From positions 1,736,001-1,800,000 of the forward strand of contig OZ255706.1 in the NCBI GenBank assembly GCA_965277025.1: a stretch of 64,000 bases of DNA, written 5' to 3'. A program made the position numbers and the translations under genes. The notes under the pieces are model-generated. The model saw only the letters and a list, made by a program, of their open reading frames with translations, was not told the DNA's origin and did no database searches. Positions within the stretch are counted from its first letter, which is position 1, and each line of letters begins with the position of its first letter. Below, one piece after another: positions 18,608-27,283 of the stretch. The stretch comes from Methylomarinum sp965277025 (GTDB taxonomy: Bacteria > Pseudomonadota > Gammaproteobacteria > Methylococcales > Methylomonadaceae).

Positions 18608-18648
18608 ATAAAAAAAAACCGGGGTTAACCGGGCTTTTTTTTATGAGG
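18608..18648. terminator. Terminator downstream of ftsH
   Basis: Runs of A and T flank the self-complementary GCCCGGTTAACCCCGG on both sides. It ends the ftsH transcript (minus strand) and lies directly before the cold-shock/DUF1294 gene. Confidence 0.7.
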
Positions 18649-18653
18649 GGTGG

Positions 18654-20555
18654 TTAAGTCGCTAGTGGACCTTCTTGAGAGATATTATCAGTTGTTCCTT
18701 TATCTTCTTCCTCCTTGCTGGCAGGTGTTGAAGGAGGCTCGGAATCCGGTTTGGGCGGATCAATTTTTTCGCCTTTCATCAACCGTTCAATCTGATGTTT
18801 ATCTATGGTTTCCCAGTCCATCAGCGCCTGCGCCATATTGTGCAGAATATCCATATGTTCTTTCAGGATATCTTCGGCGCGTTTGTAATTGCTGTCGATT
18901 AAATGACGGATTTCGTCATCAATCATTTGTGCCATTTTTTCAGACATCGGCTTAGCTTGTGGCCCCATATAACCCAAGCCTTCACTTTCACCGTAGTCCA
19001 TAGGCCCTAATTTTTCCGACAATCCCCATTTTGTGACCATGTTGCGGGCGATTTGCGTAGCCCGTTCGATATCGTTGGAAGCACCAGTGGTGATTTTGTT
19101 TTTGCCGTAAATCAACGTTTCAGCAATACGACCACCAAACAAACTGGCAATCTGGCTTTCCAGTTTGTCTTTGCTGGCGCTGTATTGATCCTGCTCCGGC
19201 AAGAACATGGTAATACCCAAAGCGCCACCACGCGGCATGATGCTGACCTTGTAAACAGGGTCATGTTCTGGCATTAGATGGCCAACGATGGTATGACCAG
19301 CCTCGTGATAGGCTGTCATCAACAGGTCTTCCTTGCGCATCACCATACTGCGTTTTTCAGGGCCCATCAGCAACTTGTCGCGGGCTTTGTCCAGGTCATC
19401 CATGGAAACCGAACGTTTATTGGCGCGAGCGGCAAACAAGGCGCCTTCATTCAACATGTTGGCCAGTTCTGCACCGGAGAAACCAGGTGTGCCGCGAGCC
19501 AGATCTCGCAGATTGACATCTTCATCAAGCGGGATCTTTTTGACATGAACTTTCAGAATTTGCTCACGGCCTTTGATATCCGGCAGATTGACGGTAATTT
19601 GCCGATCGAAACGGCCGGGTCTTAATAGGGCTTTATCCAACACATCGGCGCGGTTGGTGGCAGCAATGACAATGATACCTTCGTTGCCGCTGAAACCATC
19701 CATTTCAACCAGCAACTGGTTCAGGGTTTGTTCGCGTTCATCATTACCGCCGCCCATGCCTGAGCCACGATGACGGCCGACGGCGTCGATTTCATCGATG
19801 AAAATGATACAAGGCGCGCGTTTTTTGGCTTGCTCGAACATATCACGTACACGGGACGCACCAACACCGACAAACATTTCGACAAAATCAGAACCCGAAA
19901 TAGAGAAAAAAGGCACATTCGCTTCGCCGGCAATGGCCCTGGCCAGCAGGGTTTTACCAGTACCCGGAGGGCCAACCATCAACACACCACGCGGAATTTT
20001 GCCGCCCAGTTGTTCGTATTTGGAAGGATCTTTTAGAAAATCCACCATTTCGGCAACATCTTCTTTGGCTTCTTCGACACCGGCGACATCATTGAACCCT
20101 ACCTTGATCTGGTTCTCTTCCATCAATTTGGCGCGGCTTTTGCCAAAACCCATCTGGCCGCCACCGCCACCACCGGCTTGTTGTCTGCGCATAAAATAAA
20201 TCCACACGGCGATAAGCAGCAGCATGGGGCCCCAGGACATAAAGAACTGCATCAGGGCAGAAGGTTTTTGTGGCTTGGCGACTTTAATTTTTACGCCATT
20301 GGCCAACAAATCATCGATCAGGTGGTTATCATCAGGATTGAAAGTAGTGAATCTTTCGCCATTGGTGCGGTGGCCGGTGATTTCCTCGCCATCGATAGTG
20401 ACTTCGGAAACCGCGCCACTGCGTACATCCTCGATAAAATCAGAATACGCCAGCGAATAGTTACGCTCGTAGGATGGGGATGTCCGATTGAACATTGCAA
20501 TCGCAACAACGACAACCACTGTCAGTACGAAAATCCTTGTGATGTGTGATTTCAT
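18654..20555 (-). CDS. ftsH: ATP-dependent zinc metalloprotease FtsH
   Basis: A 633-residue membrane-anchored AAA+ protease that degrades unassembled membrane proteins and regulators. Two transmembrane helices (about 5-22 and 105-121) flank a periplasmic domain. The Walker A motif GPPGTGKTLLARA, Walker B IIFIDEIDA, the SRH region NRADVLDKALLRPGRFDRQ and the zinc site HEAGH are all present. The C-terminal tail is acidic and Ser/Pro-rich. The gene is monocistronic here: no rrmJ or folP neighbour is seen. Confidence 0.98.
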   Translation of the reverse strand: MKSHITRIFVLTVVVVVAIAMFNRTSPSYERNYSLAYSDFIEDVRSGAVSEVTIDGEEITGHRTNGERFTTFNPDDNHLIDDLLANGVKIKVAKPQKPSALMQFFMSWGPMLLLIAVWIYFMRRQQAGGGGGGQMGFGKSRAKLMEENQIKVGFNDVAGVEEAKEDVAEMVDFLKDPSKYEQLGGKIPRGVLMVGPPGTGKTLLARAIAGEANVPFFSISGSDFVEMFVGVGASRVRDMFEQAKKRAPCIIFIDEIDAVGRHRGSGMGGGNDEREQTLNQLLVEMDGFSGNEGIIVIAATNRADVLDKALLRPGRFDRQITVNLPDIKGREQILKVHVKKIPLDEDVNLRDLARGTPGFSGAELANMLNEGALFAARANKRSVSMDDLDKARDKLLMGPEKRSMVMRKEDLLMTAYHEAGHTIVGHLMPEHDPVYKVSIMPRGGALGITMFLPEQDQYSASKDKLESQIASLFGGRIAETLIYGKNKITTGASNDIERATQIARNMVTKWGLSEKLGPMDYGESEGLGYMGPQAKPMSEKMAQMIDDEIRHLIDSNYKRAEDILKEHMDILHNMAQALMDWETIDKHQIERLMKGEKIDPPKPDSEPPSTPASKEEEDKGTTDNISQEGPLAT

Positions 20556-20835
20556 GCCTAAACCTCTTTAGTAGCAATAATACTCAATCTCATTTGTCAA
20601 AAATTGCGGCCATAAGTTCCTCGGTATTGGATTCTGTTGCACTGAATGTGCGGCGAAAACGATGCTTCATTGCCGGCCTGCCTTGAACATACAAACCTTG
20701 TCAAAGGCTTTATTGGATTGATCTAAATAATTGTATACTAATTTACTAGGGAAGCGCTGATTTATTCGTGATTCTCACGACACAGGTACAGCATCCATTT
20801 TTCATTGTCGGATTGAATGAGTTGTAAGTAAAAGA
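20556..20835. other. Intergenic region upstream of ftsH with a partial dispersed repeat
   Basis: No gene is seen in these 280 bp. It must contain the ftsH promoter (minus strand). At 20752-20771, GGAAGCGCTGATTTATTCGT is one end of the dispersed repeat described at 43791-43955; the other end is missing, and an IS4-family element begins 65 bp further on. Confidence 0.6.
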
Positions 20836-22057
20836 CTCTGTACATGACAAAAATTAACTTATGACAAATGAGTCTCATGTATTCCAGTGACAAAAGGTAT
20901 GGGTTGCAAAAGAGCAATCACTTTTCTAATCATCCTTTTTGATTGAGATAAGACATTAAACAACGTTGAGCGGATACAATCTAATCCATATCGAAACAGG
21001 CTTTGCGCGAGCCGCTGATGTGTTTTGGTTTTTATTGGTAACTCGCAATCATGTTTCCATTCGCCTGCTTTATGTGACCAACAGAAAGCAATAACGGGAA
21101 GTACTAACAATTTTTTGATCCGAAGATAACCGACTACACGCGTTTCCTCAAGTTTGAATCCCCGTCCTTTTAAACCGCCGAAAAGCGTTTCGATTTCCCA
21201 ACGCAAGCCATAAATTTTAATCGCATCAGGGTTCAAATGCTGACAGACGATGATTAATAACTCACCATCACTCAGCCGTAACCCACTGAGATAAATTGAA
21301 CAATTTCCCAAATAGCGCGCTGTTGAGAGGTGTCGTGTGCTATCCGGCTTAAGCCCATAAAACAAACGCTCTACGCGTATTCGCTGGCCTTGGGCATTGG
21401 TTGTCCAGGTGTTGTTGCGAATACGGATATAAAAGGGAATCTCTTGCTCAAACAACCAGCCCATCCATTCGTCTCCAATAAACTCCCGATCAGCCAAAAG
21501 ACCTTTGATGTGATGTCGGCCAAACTGCGCAATAAAGCGTTTCATCAGCGCTATACGTTCCTTCGTATTAGAGTTGCCCCGCTTGTTTAAAGGCAACCAA
21601 TACACAGGAATGGCGGCACCCCGATAAACCACGGCAAGCACCAGCAGATTAATATTGGTTTTACCCCACTTCCAATTCGTCCTGTCTAACGTCAGATAGT
21701 AATCCTGATCAGTGAAACCAAACAGTTTCATGATGAAATGAGCGACTTCATTGTAATCCAGCCAATGGTCACTGAAAAATCGTTGCATCCGTCGATATCG
21801 TGAGGAAATTTTTGCCCGACTGGGAAAGAATACGGCGAGCTGGGCCAGATTGACCGTGCTAACTGCCATCAAAGCAATTAACATACCCACAAAACAAACG
21901 ATTCTTGCCTTGTTCCATTGAAAGTGCTCAGTTAATATGACGGTCAGCTCGTTGATTTGTAATGTCCCGTTATTCATATTCGCTAAAACAAAATGCGGTA
22001 TTTAATTACATTTCAACGAGCTACGCCAGCTTTTAATATTTTTTGTCATGTACAGAG
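20836..22057 (-). mobile_element. IS4-family element, copy A3 (1222 bp), without target duplication
   Basis: The full-length ends CTCTGTACATGACAAAAA are present, but the flanks differ: AGTAAAAGA on the left and AAGAAATTT on the right. A1, A2 and A4 all have perfect 9-bp duplications, so this copy marks a rearrangement junction. Confidence 0.95.
20859..21977 (-). CDS. IS4-family DDE transposase, copy A3
   Basis: A 372-residue intact transposase with D98, D163 and the YREK residues, differing from A1 and A2 at a handful of positions (for example T191, D212 and L223). It is probably functional. Confidence 0.94.
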   Translation of the reverse strand: MNNGTLQINELTVILTEHFQWNKARIVCFVGMLIALMAVSTVNLAQLAVFFPSRAKISSRYRRMQRFFSDHWLDYNEVAHFIMKLFGFTDQDYYLTLDRTNWKWGKTNINLLVLAVVYRGAAIPVYWLPLNKRGNSNTKERIALMKRFIAQFGRHHIKGLLADREFIGDEWMGWLFEQEIPFYIRIRNNTWTTNAQGQRIRVERLFYGLKPDSTRHLSTARYLGNCSIYLSGLRLSDGELLIIVCQHLNPDAIKIYGLRWEIETLFGGLKGRGFKLEETRVVGYLRIKKLLVLPVIAFCWSHKAGEWKHDCELPIKTKTHQRLAQSLFRYGLDCIRSTLFNVLSQSKRMIRKVIALLQPIPFVTGIHETHLS

Positions 22058-22136
22058 AAGAAATTTACTTAATTGTGATTAAGTTCAATTGTTTTTATGA
22101 ATAATAGTTTAAATAAATGGATAGGAATTCAAAGGC

Positions 22137-22299
22137 ATGGAGCATAAAAATATTGTTTTGGAGGTGCTGAAAAAATTACTCAATGATGAATTGAAATCCT
22201 GCTTCAGAAAAAATCTGGTCAAAAGCAAATCACTGATGGAAATGCTATCAAGAAATATCAAAACAAGGTGCTGACGGCTGCCGAAGTGATGGAAGCGCT
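22137..22299 (+). pseudogene. hsdR: Fragment of a type I restriction enzyme R subunit gene
   Basis: The frame from 22137 reads MEHKNIVLEVLKKLLNDELK, then RKNLVKSKSLMEML. After a frameshift near 22250 another frame continues KYQNKVLTAAEVMEAL. This order matches the C-terminal region of HsdR-type type I restriction subunits (LLNDEIK, RKNL, KYQN, VIEEL). Only about 55 codons remain, truncated on the right by the IS1111-type element and on the left near copy A3. It is a dead relic of a defence system. I rely on recalled family motifs, so the call is moderate. Confidence 0.55.
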
Positions 22300-22344
22300 T
22301 ACATGGACACCGCCAGTTTTGCAAGTACAATTTTGACGAAATAA

Positions 22345-22490
22345 AAATCAGTTGCAGTCTTACATCCGGCCTGTTGTTGGAGTATTTATAACTCCTGGCC
22401 TCTATGGAATTCGCCGGCGGGGCCCTGTCTGAACAAAGAAGTCGGTGCTTCAAGCGCTTCCCCGGGTTTGACCCGCCGCGGTCTGACCTG
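22345..22490 (-). ncRNA. Candidate bridge RNA (seekRNA) of copy B1
   Basis: Read on the minus strand, the 3' noncoding region contains, in order: GGAAGCGCT (22461-22453), identical to the left flank of the insertion site; a GAAG/CTTC hairpin (22451-22438); TTTGTTCA (22437-22430), complementary to the right flank; ATTCCAT (22410-22404), identical to the element's right end before CT; a GGAGT/ACTCC hairpin; and ATGTAAGA (22365-22358), complementary to CT plus the element's left end TACAT. This is the left-target, right-target, left-donor, right-donor guide order of known bridge RNAs. The RNA ends given are approximate. Confidence 0.8.
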
Positions 22491-22640
22491 TTTCGCCATA
22501 AACTGTCTATGCAATCGTTGACAGGTGTTGTATGCCTCCTGAAATCGGTTATGTCTCTCGCGGATTTTTCGACAGATCAGGGAAGATCTGGCGAAAAATT
22601 CGCCACTTGTTTGTTAAGCATTAATCCACCCGGCAGAATC

Positions 22641-23701
22641 TCATGCCGGCATGCGCCTTTCTATCGTTTCGTACATGGGTTGCCAGACGGTTTGCCGGGC
22701 CGTTACCGCCCAGGCAGTTCGCGCCATCTTGTTCGCCAGAGCAACCGCCACTTCGTTAGGGTGGCAACGGGTCAACAGTTGTTCTACCCGGGCATGACCA
22801 CCCGGCTGACCCAGCGCTTGTCGCCTGCGGACATGCCGAATGACCGCTCGAGCGCCATGGATCAATAAGCTCCTCAGGTAACCATCCCCCCGTTTGCTGA
22901 TACCCAACAATCGCTCTTTACCACCCGAGGACGATTGCCGGGGCACCAGGCCCAGGAAAGCTGCCAACTGACGACCATTGGCAAAACCTTCTCCACGCTG
23001 ACCCAGCAAAGCGGCCAGCAGCGTGGCCGTCAATACGCCGATTCCAGGAATAGATTCCAGGCTTGGCTGACCGCATTTTGTCGGTGCCAGGCGGTTATCG
23101 TTTTGGTCAGCCGGTCAATCTGGGATTCCAGGTCAGTGTGACTTTCCTGCAGGGTATCCAGCAGCTCCCGAACATCCACCGATAAGTCATTCTCAGCATC
23201 TTCCAGAATCTCGGGTAAGCGTTGCTTGATGTTTTTCACGCCTCGAGGAAGCGCAATCCCGAACTCCAGCAAAACCCCTCTGATGTGATTCTCCAGCGCC
23301 ACCCGCTGTTTCACCAGCAACTGCCTGCCATGGTGACAATGAAAAACCGCCTGCTGATCAGGGCTTTTGACCGCAACAAATCGCATGCTGGGTCGTGTAA
23401 CCGCTTCACAAATAGCCTCCGCATCGTTTCGGTCATTCTTGTTGGATTTCACATAAGGTTTAACGAAAGCGGGTGCCATCAGCCTGACCTCGTGACCGTA
23501 TTTTTGTAACTTGCGCGCCCAGTAATGCGCACCGCCGCATGCTTCCATACCCACCAGACAAGGGGGAAGTTTGGCGCAAAATGCCGGTATTTGACTGCGC
23601 TTCAATTGTTTACGCAGTACCACCTGGCCTCGTTCGTTAACCCCATGGAGCTGAAAAACATTTTTTGCCAAATCAATGCCTAATACGCTAATCTGTTTCA
23701 T
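22641..23701 (-). pseudogene. IS1111-type transposase, copy B1, frameshifted
   Basis: The N-terminal part (23701 to 23030) carries the DEDD RuvC-like residues D10 (VLGIDLAKN), E53 (GMEACGG) and D90/D93 (NDRNDAE). The C-terminal part (23033 to 22641) carries the Transposase_20 region with the serine-rich RQSSSGGKERLLG. A one-base deletion between 23062 and 23063 (GCTTGG where intact copy B3 has GCGTTGG) separates them. Copy B2 has the same deletion. Confidence 0.92.
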
Positions 23702-24042
23702 GGATGCCTCCTTCCGTTTTAGTTAAAAAACTTGCCTTAACTATGGCACATCGATGCCGGTCAAGGGAAGGCGGTGTCCATTCCATCTGAACAATTCCCA
23801 CTTTTGATAATGAAATATTGCCAAGCATCTTTTTGTACATAATATGGGCTTTTTATCCCCATTTTTGCCTCATTTTTAGCGTTTTACCCGTTTTTGGGTA
23901 AACGCCAGGCGCACGAGGGCCTCAATTGGCCATTAACGGTTTTCGTAAAAGATAAAGATTGGTCAGTCCAATCAACATATTCACCTGTGAAGTATTTTTC
24001 TCCAATCCACGATAGCGCGTTTTGGTAAAACCAAACTGACGC

Positions 24043-25752
24043 GTAACTACTCAGCGTAAATAAGTAAAAAAACTGCTTGACACGATTTTAGCGTTATTTT
24101 TGATTTTCTAACGGCAACACCTGGCGCAAGAGGTTTACTGTATTAGCCTCTGCGTTAGTTGAGGCGTGTTGCCTTATAAGCAATGCCCGATAGCCCTGCT
24201 GCCGTGCATTTCTAAAATACGATGACGGGCAACACAGAGGCAAAAATTCGTATTTCAAAAGCCATGAGACAAGAGTCCTGTACTTAAACCCACAGGCCGT
24301 TTCATTGAAGATTGATTCCATTGATGTAGAGGCTGCCATTACCCATGCCCGGCAGCTGATTGAAGATGAAGCCGATTTATCTCCGGCGCTGCGGTCTTCG
24401 CTGGAGATATTGTTGTTGCTGGTCACGCTCTTGATGCATCGGCTCGGACTTAACAGCAGTAACAGTTCCAGGCCGCCATCAAGTGATCCTGATCGTAAAA
24501 GGAAAGCACGGGCTGGATCAAAAAAACCAGGTGGTGGACAGAAAGGGCATATTGGCACCACGCTGGTTAAAGTCGATGATCCCGATGACGTTATCTCCAT
24601 CAAGATTGATCGCCGTACCTTGCCAGCCGGAAGCTACACGGCAGATGGCTTTGAAACCCGGCAGGTATCTGATATTGATATTTCACGGATTGTGACGGAA
24701 TATCGTGCGCAAAGGCTTATCGATGAACAAGGTCGTCGGTTTGTTGCTCCTTTTCCCGAGGGCGTAACAAAAGCCGTGCAATATGGTGACCAACTCAAGG
24801 CGCACGCCGTGTATCTTTCGCAGTACCAATTATTGCCCTGCCAGCGCATCAAGGATTATTTTTCCGATCAATTACAGATCCCCATCAGTGAAGGTTCGCT
24901 GGTTAATTTCAATCAACCAGCCTTTGAGAAGCTGGCATCCTTTGAGCCGATTTGCAAGCAAAGACTGGCGGCAGCTTCTGTTGTACATGCCGATGAAACG
25001 GGCATTAACATCAATGGCGCCAAGTACCGGTTGCATTGTGCTTCTAATGATTTATGGACACATTATTTTCCCCATGTAAAACGGGGCAAGGAAGCGATGG
25101 ATGTCATTGGCATCCTGCCTGACTTTCATGGCATTTTATGCCACGATCACTGGAAGCCTTACTACAAGTCCCCCTTCACTCATGCCTTGTGCAATGCGCA
25201 TCATCTGCGTGAACTGACCCGTGCCCGGGAGCAGGATGGACAGCAGTGGGCCAAAGAAATGGAAACCCGGTTAAAAAAGATCAATCAGGTCGTCGATGAT
25301 GCCGGGGGGAAGCTTGAAGCAAGAAAAGCGGCCTGTTATCGACGACGATATCGAGATTTATTAGAGAAAGCACAAATTGAATGTCCGCCACCAACCCCGT
25401 TGCCCGGTAAACCCAAACGTGGGTGCCTCAAGCGCAGTAAATCCAGAAACTTACTGGAACGGCTGATCAATTACCCGGATGATGTCTTACGCTTTATGAG
25501 AGAAATAGATGTGCCATTTACTAATAATCCCGGTGAGAATGATATCCGCATGACCAAGGTGCAGCAAAAAATATCGGGGTGTTTCAGGAGTGAGCAGGGT
25601 GCCATCACCTTCTGCCGTATTCGGGGATATCTATCCACTTGTCGTAAACATCATGTCAGTGCCTCTGAAGCGTTGGTACTGGTATTTAAGGGGAAATTAC
25701 CGGAATTTACTCAGTGACCTGATGCTTTTGGTAAAATACGCTGAGTAGTTAC
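24043..25752 (+). mobile_element. IS66-family element (1710 bp) inside the IS5-like transposase gene
   Basis: The ends GTAACTACTCAGCGTA and TACGCTGAGTAGTTAC are perfect inverted repeats. The 8-bp target duplication ACTGACGC (24035-24042 and 25753-25760) is typical of IS66. Confidence 0.96.
24305..25717 (+). CDS. IS66-family transposase (TnpC)
   Basis: A 470-residue transposase. A short N-terminal leucine-rich helix is followed by the NSSRPPSSD motif of IS66, a zinc-finger-like linker region and the DDE core, with acid residues in VVHADETGININ, LCHDHWKPYY and NNPGENDIRMTK. No tnpA or tnpB accessory genes are present, as in the simple (ISBst12-like) members. The frame is intact. The start at 24305 is TTG; upstream in-frame alternatives were not resolved. 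Confidence 0.93.
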   Translation: MKIDSIDVEAAITHARQLIEDEADLSPALRSSLEILLLLVTLLMHRLGLNSSNSSRPPSSDPDRKRKARAGSKKPGGGQKGHIGTTLVKVDDPDDVISIKIDRRTLPAGSYTADGFETRQVSDIDISRIVTEYRAQRLIDEQGRRFVAPFPEGVTKAVQYGDQLKAHAVYLSQYQLLPCQRIKDYFSDQLQIPISEGSLVNFNQPAFEKLASFEPICKQRLAAASVVHADETGININGAKYRLHCASNDLWTHYFPHVKRGKEAMDVIGILPDFHGILCHDHWKPYYKSPFTHALCNAHHLRELTRAREQDGQQWAKEMETRLKKINQVVDDAGGKLEARKAACYRRRYRDLLEKAQIECPPPTPLPGKPKRGCLKRSKSRNLLERLINYPDDVLRFMREIDVPFTNNPGENDIRMTKVQQKISGCFRSEQGAITFCRIRGYLSTCRKHHVSASEALVLVFKGKLPEFTQ

Positions 25753-26686
25753 ACTGACGCTTCATAACCCGAAACACATGCTCCACCCTGGCTCGGACAG
25801 ATGATTGTTTCCGATTACGTTTCTTCTGGCGTGAAGACTGGTTTCGGCCGGGTTTGCGTTATCATTGACGCACCAGCGTATTCCCAAGTATCGGGCTCCC
25901 TGTTTGTATTCATCGCTGGTGTACCCCGCATCTGCAAATATCACCCGGTCACTGTCGCGCAGCAAATTGGGCAGTTCGATAATGTCGGCAACATTGGCGG
26001 CCGTTGTCGTGACACTGTGAACGGCTCCCGAGTTTACATCCGCACCCACATGGACTTTCATACCAAAGTACCATTGGTTGCCTTTGCGGGTTTGATGCAT
26101 ATCCGGATCCCGCGCCTTGTCTTTGTTTTTGGTGGAGCTTGGTGCATGAATAATGGTAGCGTCTACCATTGTGCCTTGGGAAACCATCAGTCCTTGCTGC
26201 TCAAGATGTTGATTGATCGCTGTCAGAAGTTTTTCGGTGAGTTTGTGCGCTTCGAGTAAATGTCTGAAGTTGAGAATAGTCGTTTCATCCGGCAGATTTT
26301 TTGCAACACTGTTAAATCCTGCAAATCGCCTGACACTCTCTATCTCATACAAAGCATCTTCCATCTGCCGGTCAGAGAAACTGAACCAGTTTTGCATACA
26401 ATGAATACGGAACATTGCAGATAATGGCATCGGTTGACGACCTCGACGACCCGACGTTGGATAATAGGGTTCAATAACAGCAAGCAAGTCATTCCAGGGA
26501 ACCGTTTTTTCCATTTCATTGAGGAAACGTTCGCGACGAGTCAATCGCTTTTTAACACTGTATTCAAGGTCGGCAAAACTGGCTTGGTAAGTCATTAGGC
26601 GTTATCCTGATTGAACTTGGTTTTACTGGTATTATCTCAAATCGCAAGGGTTTAATCAGCACCTCCTTAGGGTAAAGGGAATACAA

Positions 26687-27283
26687 TCAATATTTTTTAT
26701 CGATTGCAGAATCAAGTTGCCGACGTAAATGCCAGATGGAGGGGATGTTGCACTGTAATTTTTTTAACCTCAATGTAATGGCGATTTCTTCCAATGCCGT
26801 ATAGATATAGATAAACACGGAAAAGTGAAAGGGCCAGCTGACATCCCATAAAAACAGCGGGAACAGGGAAATGCCGATACAAGCGGCCGCCAACTTTGAG
26901 GCCCAGGTGTGATAACCAGCGTAACTGTTGAATTTCTTGACGGTAAAAAAAGCGGGAATCAAAAAACAGGCGAGTATGATATATAAATAGCTATCTTCCC
27001 GGTGGACGATTTCCGGCCATAACCACCAGCTGCCAAAGCCTATGGTCAGATAGGTCAACAAATCAGCCCAGGTATCCAGCATTGCGCCCAATTCGCTGCT
27101 TTTTTTTAACAGACGGGCAATGAAACCATCGAGAATATCACTTAAAAAAGCTAATGCCAGAACGGCCATAAAGGCCTGTCCATAGCCATTCCAGGCCAGC
27201 CACAGCATAATGGGTGCAGTGATGAAACGGATACAGGTAATTACATTGGGCAGGGTAAAGAAATCAGAATATTTGACCGCCAT
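26687..27283 (-). CDS. CDP-alcohol phosphatidyltransferase family protein, last gene of the five-gene operon
   Basis: A 198-residue membrane enzyme that moves a phosphatidyl (or similar) group from a CDP-activated lipid to an alcohol. The family signature D-G-x2-A-R-x8-G-x3-D-x3-D is exact in DILDGFIARLLKKSSELG and AMLDTWADL. About five hydrophobic segments follow. The start overlaps the preceding hydroxylase gene by 20 bp, so the two are translationally coupled. It is not obviously pgsA or pssA; within this operon it probably builds or modifies a special lipid head group, which is inference from context. Confidence 0.9.
   Translation of the reverse strand: MAVKYSDFFTLPNVITCIRFITAPIMLWLAWNGYGQAFMAVLALAFLSDILDGFIARLLKKSSELGAMLDTWADLLTYLTIGFGSWWLWPEIVHREDSYLYIILACFLIPAFFTVKKFNSYAGYHTWASKLAAACIGISLFPLFLWDVSWPFHFSVFIYIYTALEEIAITLRLKKLQCNIPSIWHLRRQLDSAIDKKY

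Larger units (their letters stand above)
22300..23788 (-). mobile_element. IS1111-type (IS110 family) element, copy B1
   Basis: The ends show sub-terminal inverted repeats ATGGACACCGCC (22303-22314) and GGCGGTGTCCAT (23770-23781), the hallmark of the IS1111 group. The left flank is GGAAGCGCT and the right flank GAACAATTCC; a CT dinucleotide is present at both junctions. The transposase frame is broken, but the 3' noncoding RNA region is complete. Confidence 0.88.
23922..26595 (-). pseudogene. IS5-like transposase gene, frameshifted and split by an IS66 element
   Basis: The N-terminal part (26595 to 25761) reads MTYQASFADLEYSVKKRLTR, DATIIHAPSSTKNKDKARDP and IFADAGYTSDEY, an IS5-family DDE transposase. 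A one-base loss near 25866 shifts the frame; the other frame continues QKKRNRKQSSVRARVEHVF and RVMKRQ. After the IS66 insertion the C-terminal GFTKTRYRGLEKN and LLRKPLMAN ends at 23922. The right terminal repeat is near 26648-26666 (GGGTTTAATCAGCACCTCC); no convincing left end was found. Confidence 0.85.

Noticed and set aside
23222..23509. Plus-strand 95-codon frame repeated in all IS1111-type copies
   Set aside because: It is antisense to the DEDD domain of the transposase, a shadow of a constrained coding strand.
22641..23701. Programmed frameshift in the IS1111-type transposase
   Set aside because: The intact copy B3 has one extra base at the same place and one continuous frame, so the shift in B1 and B2 is a mutation.
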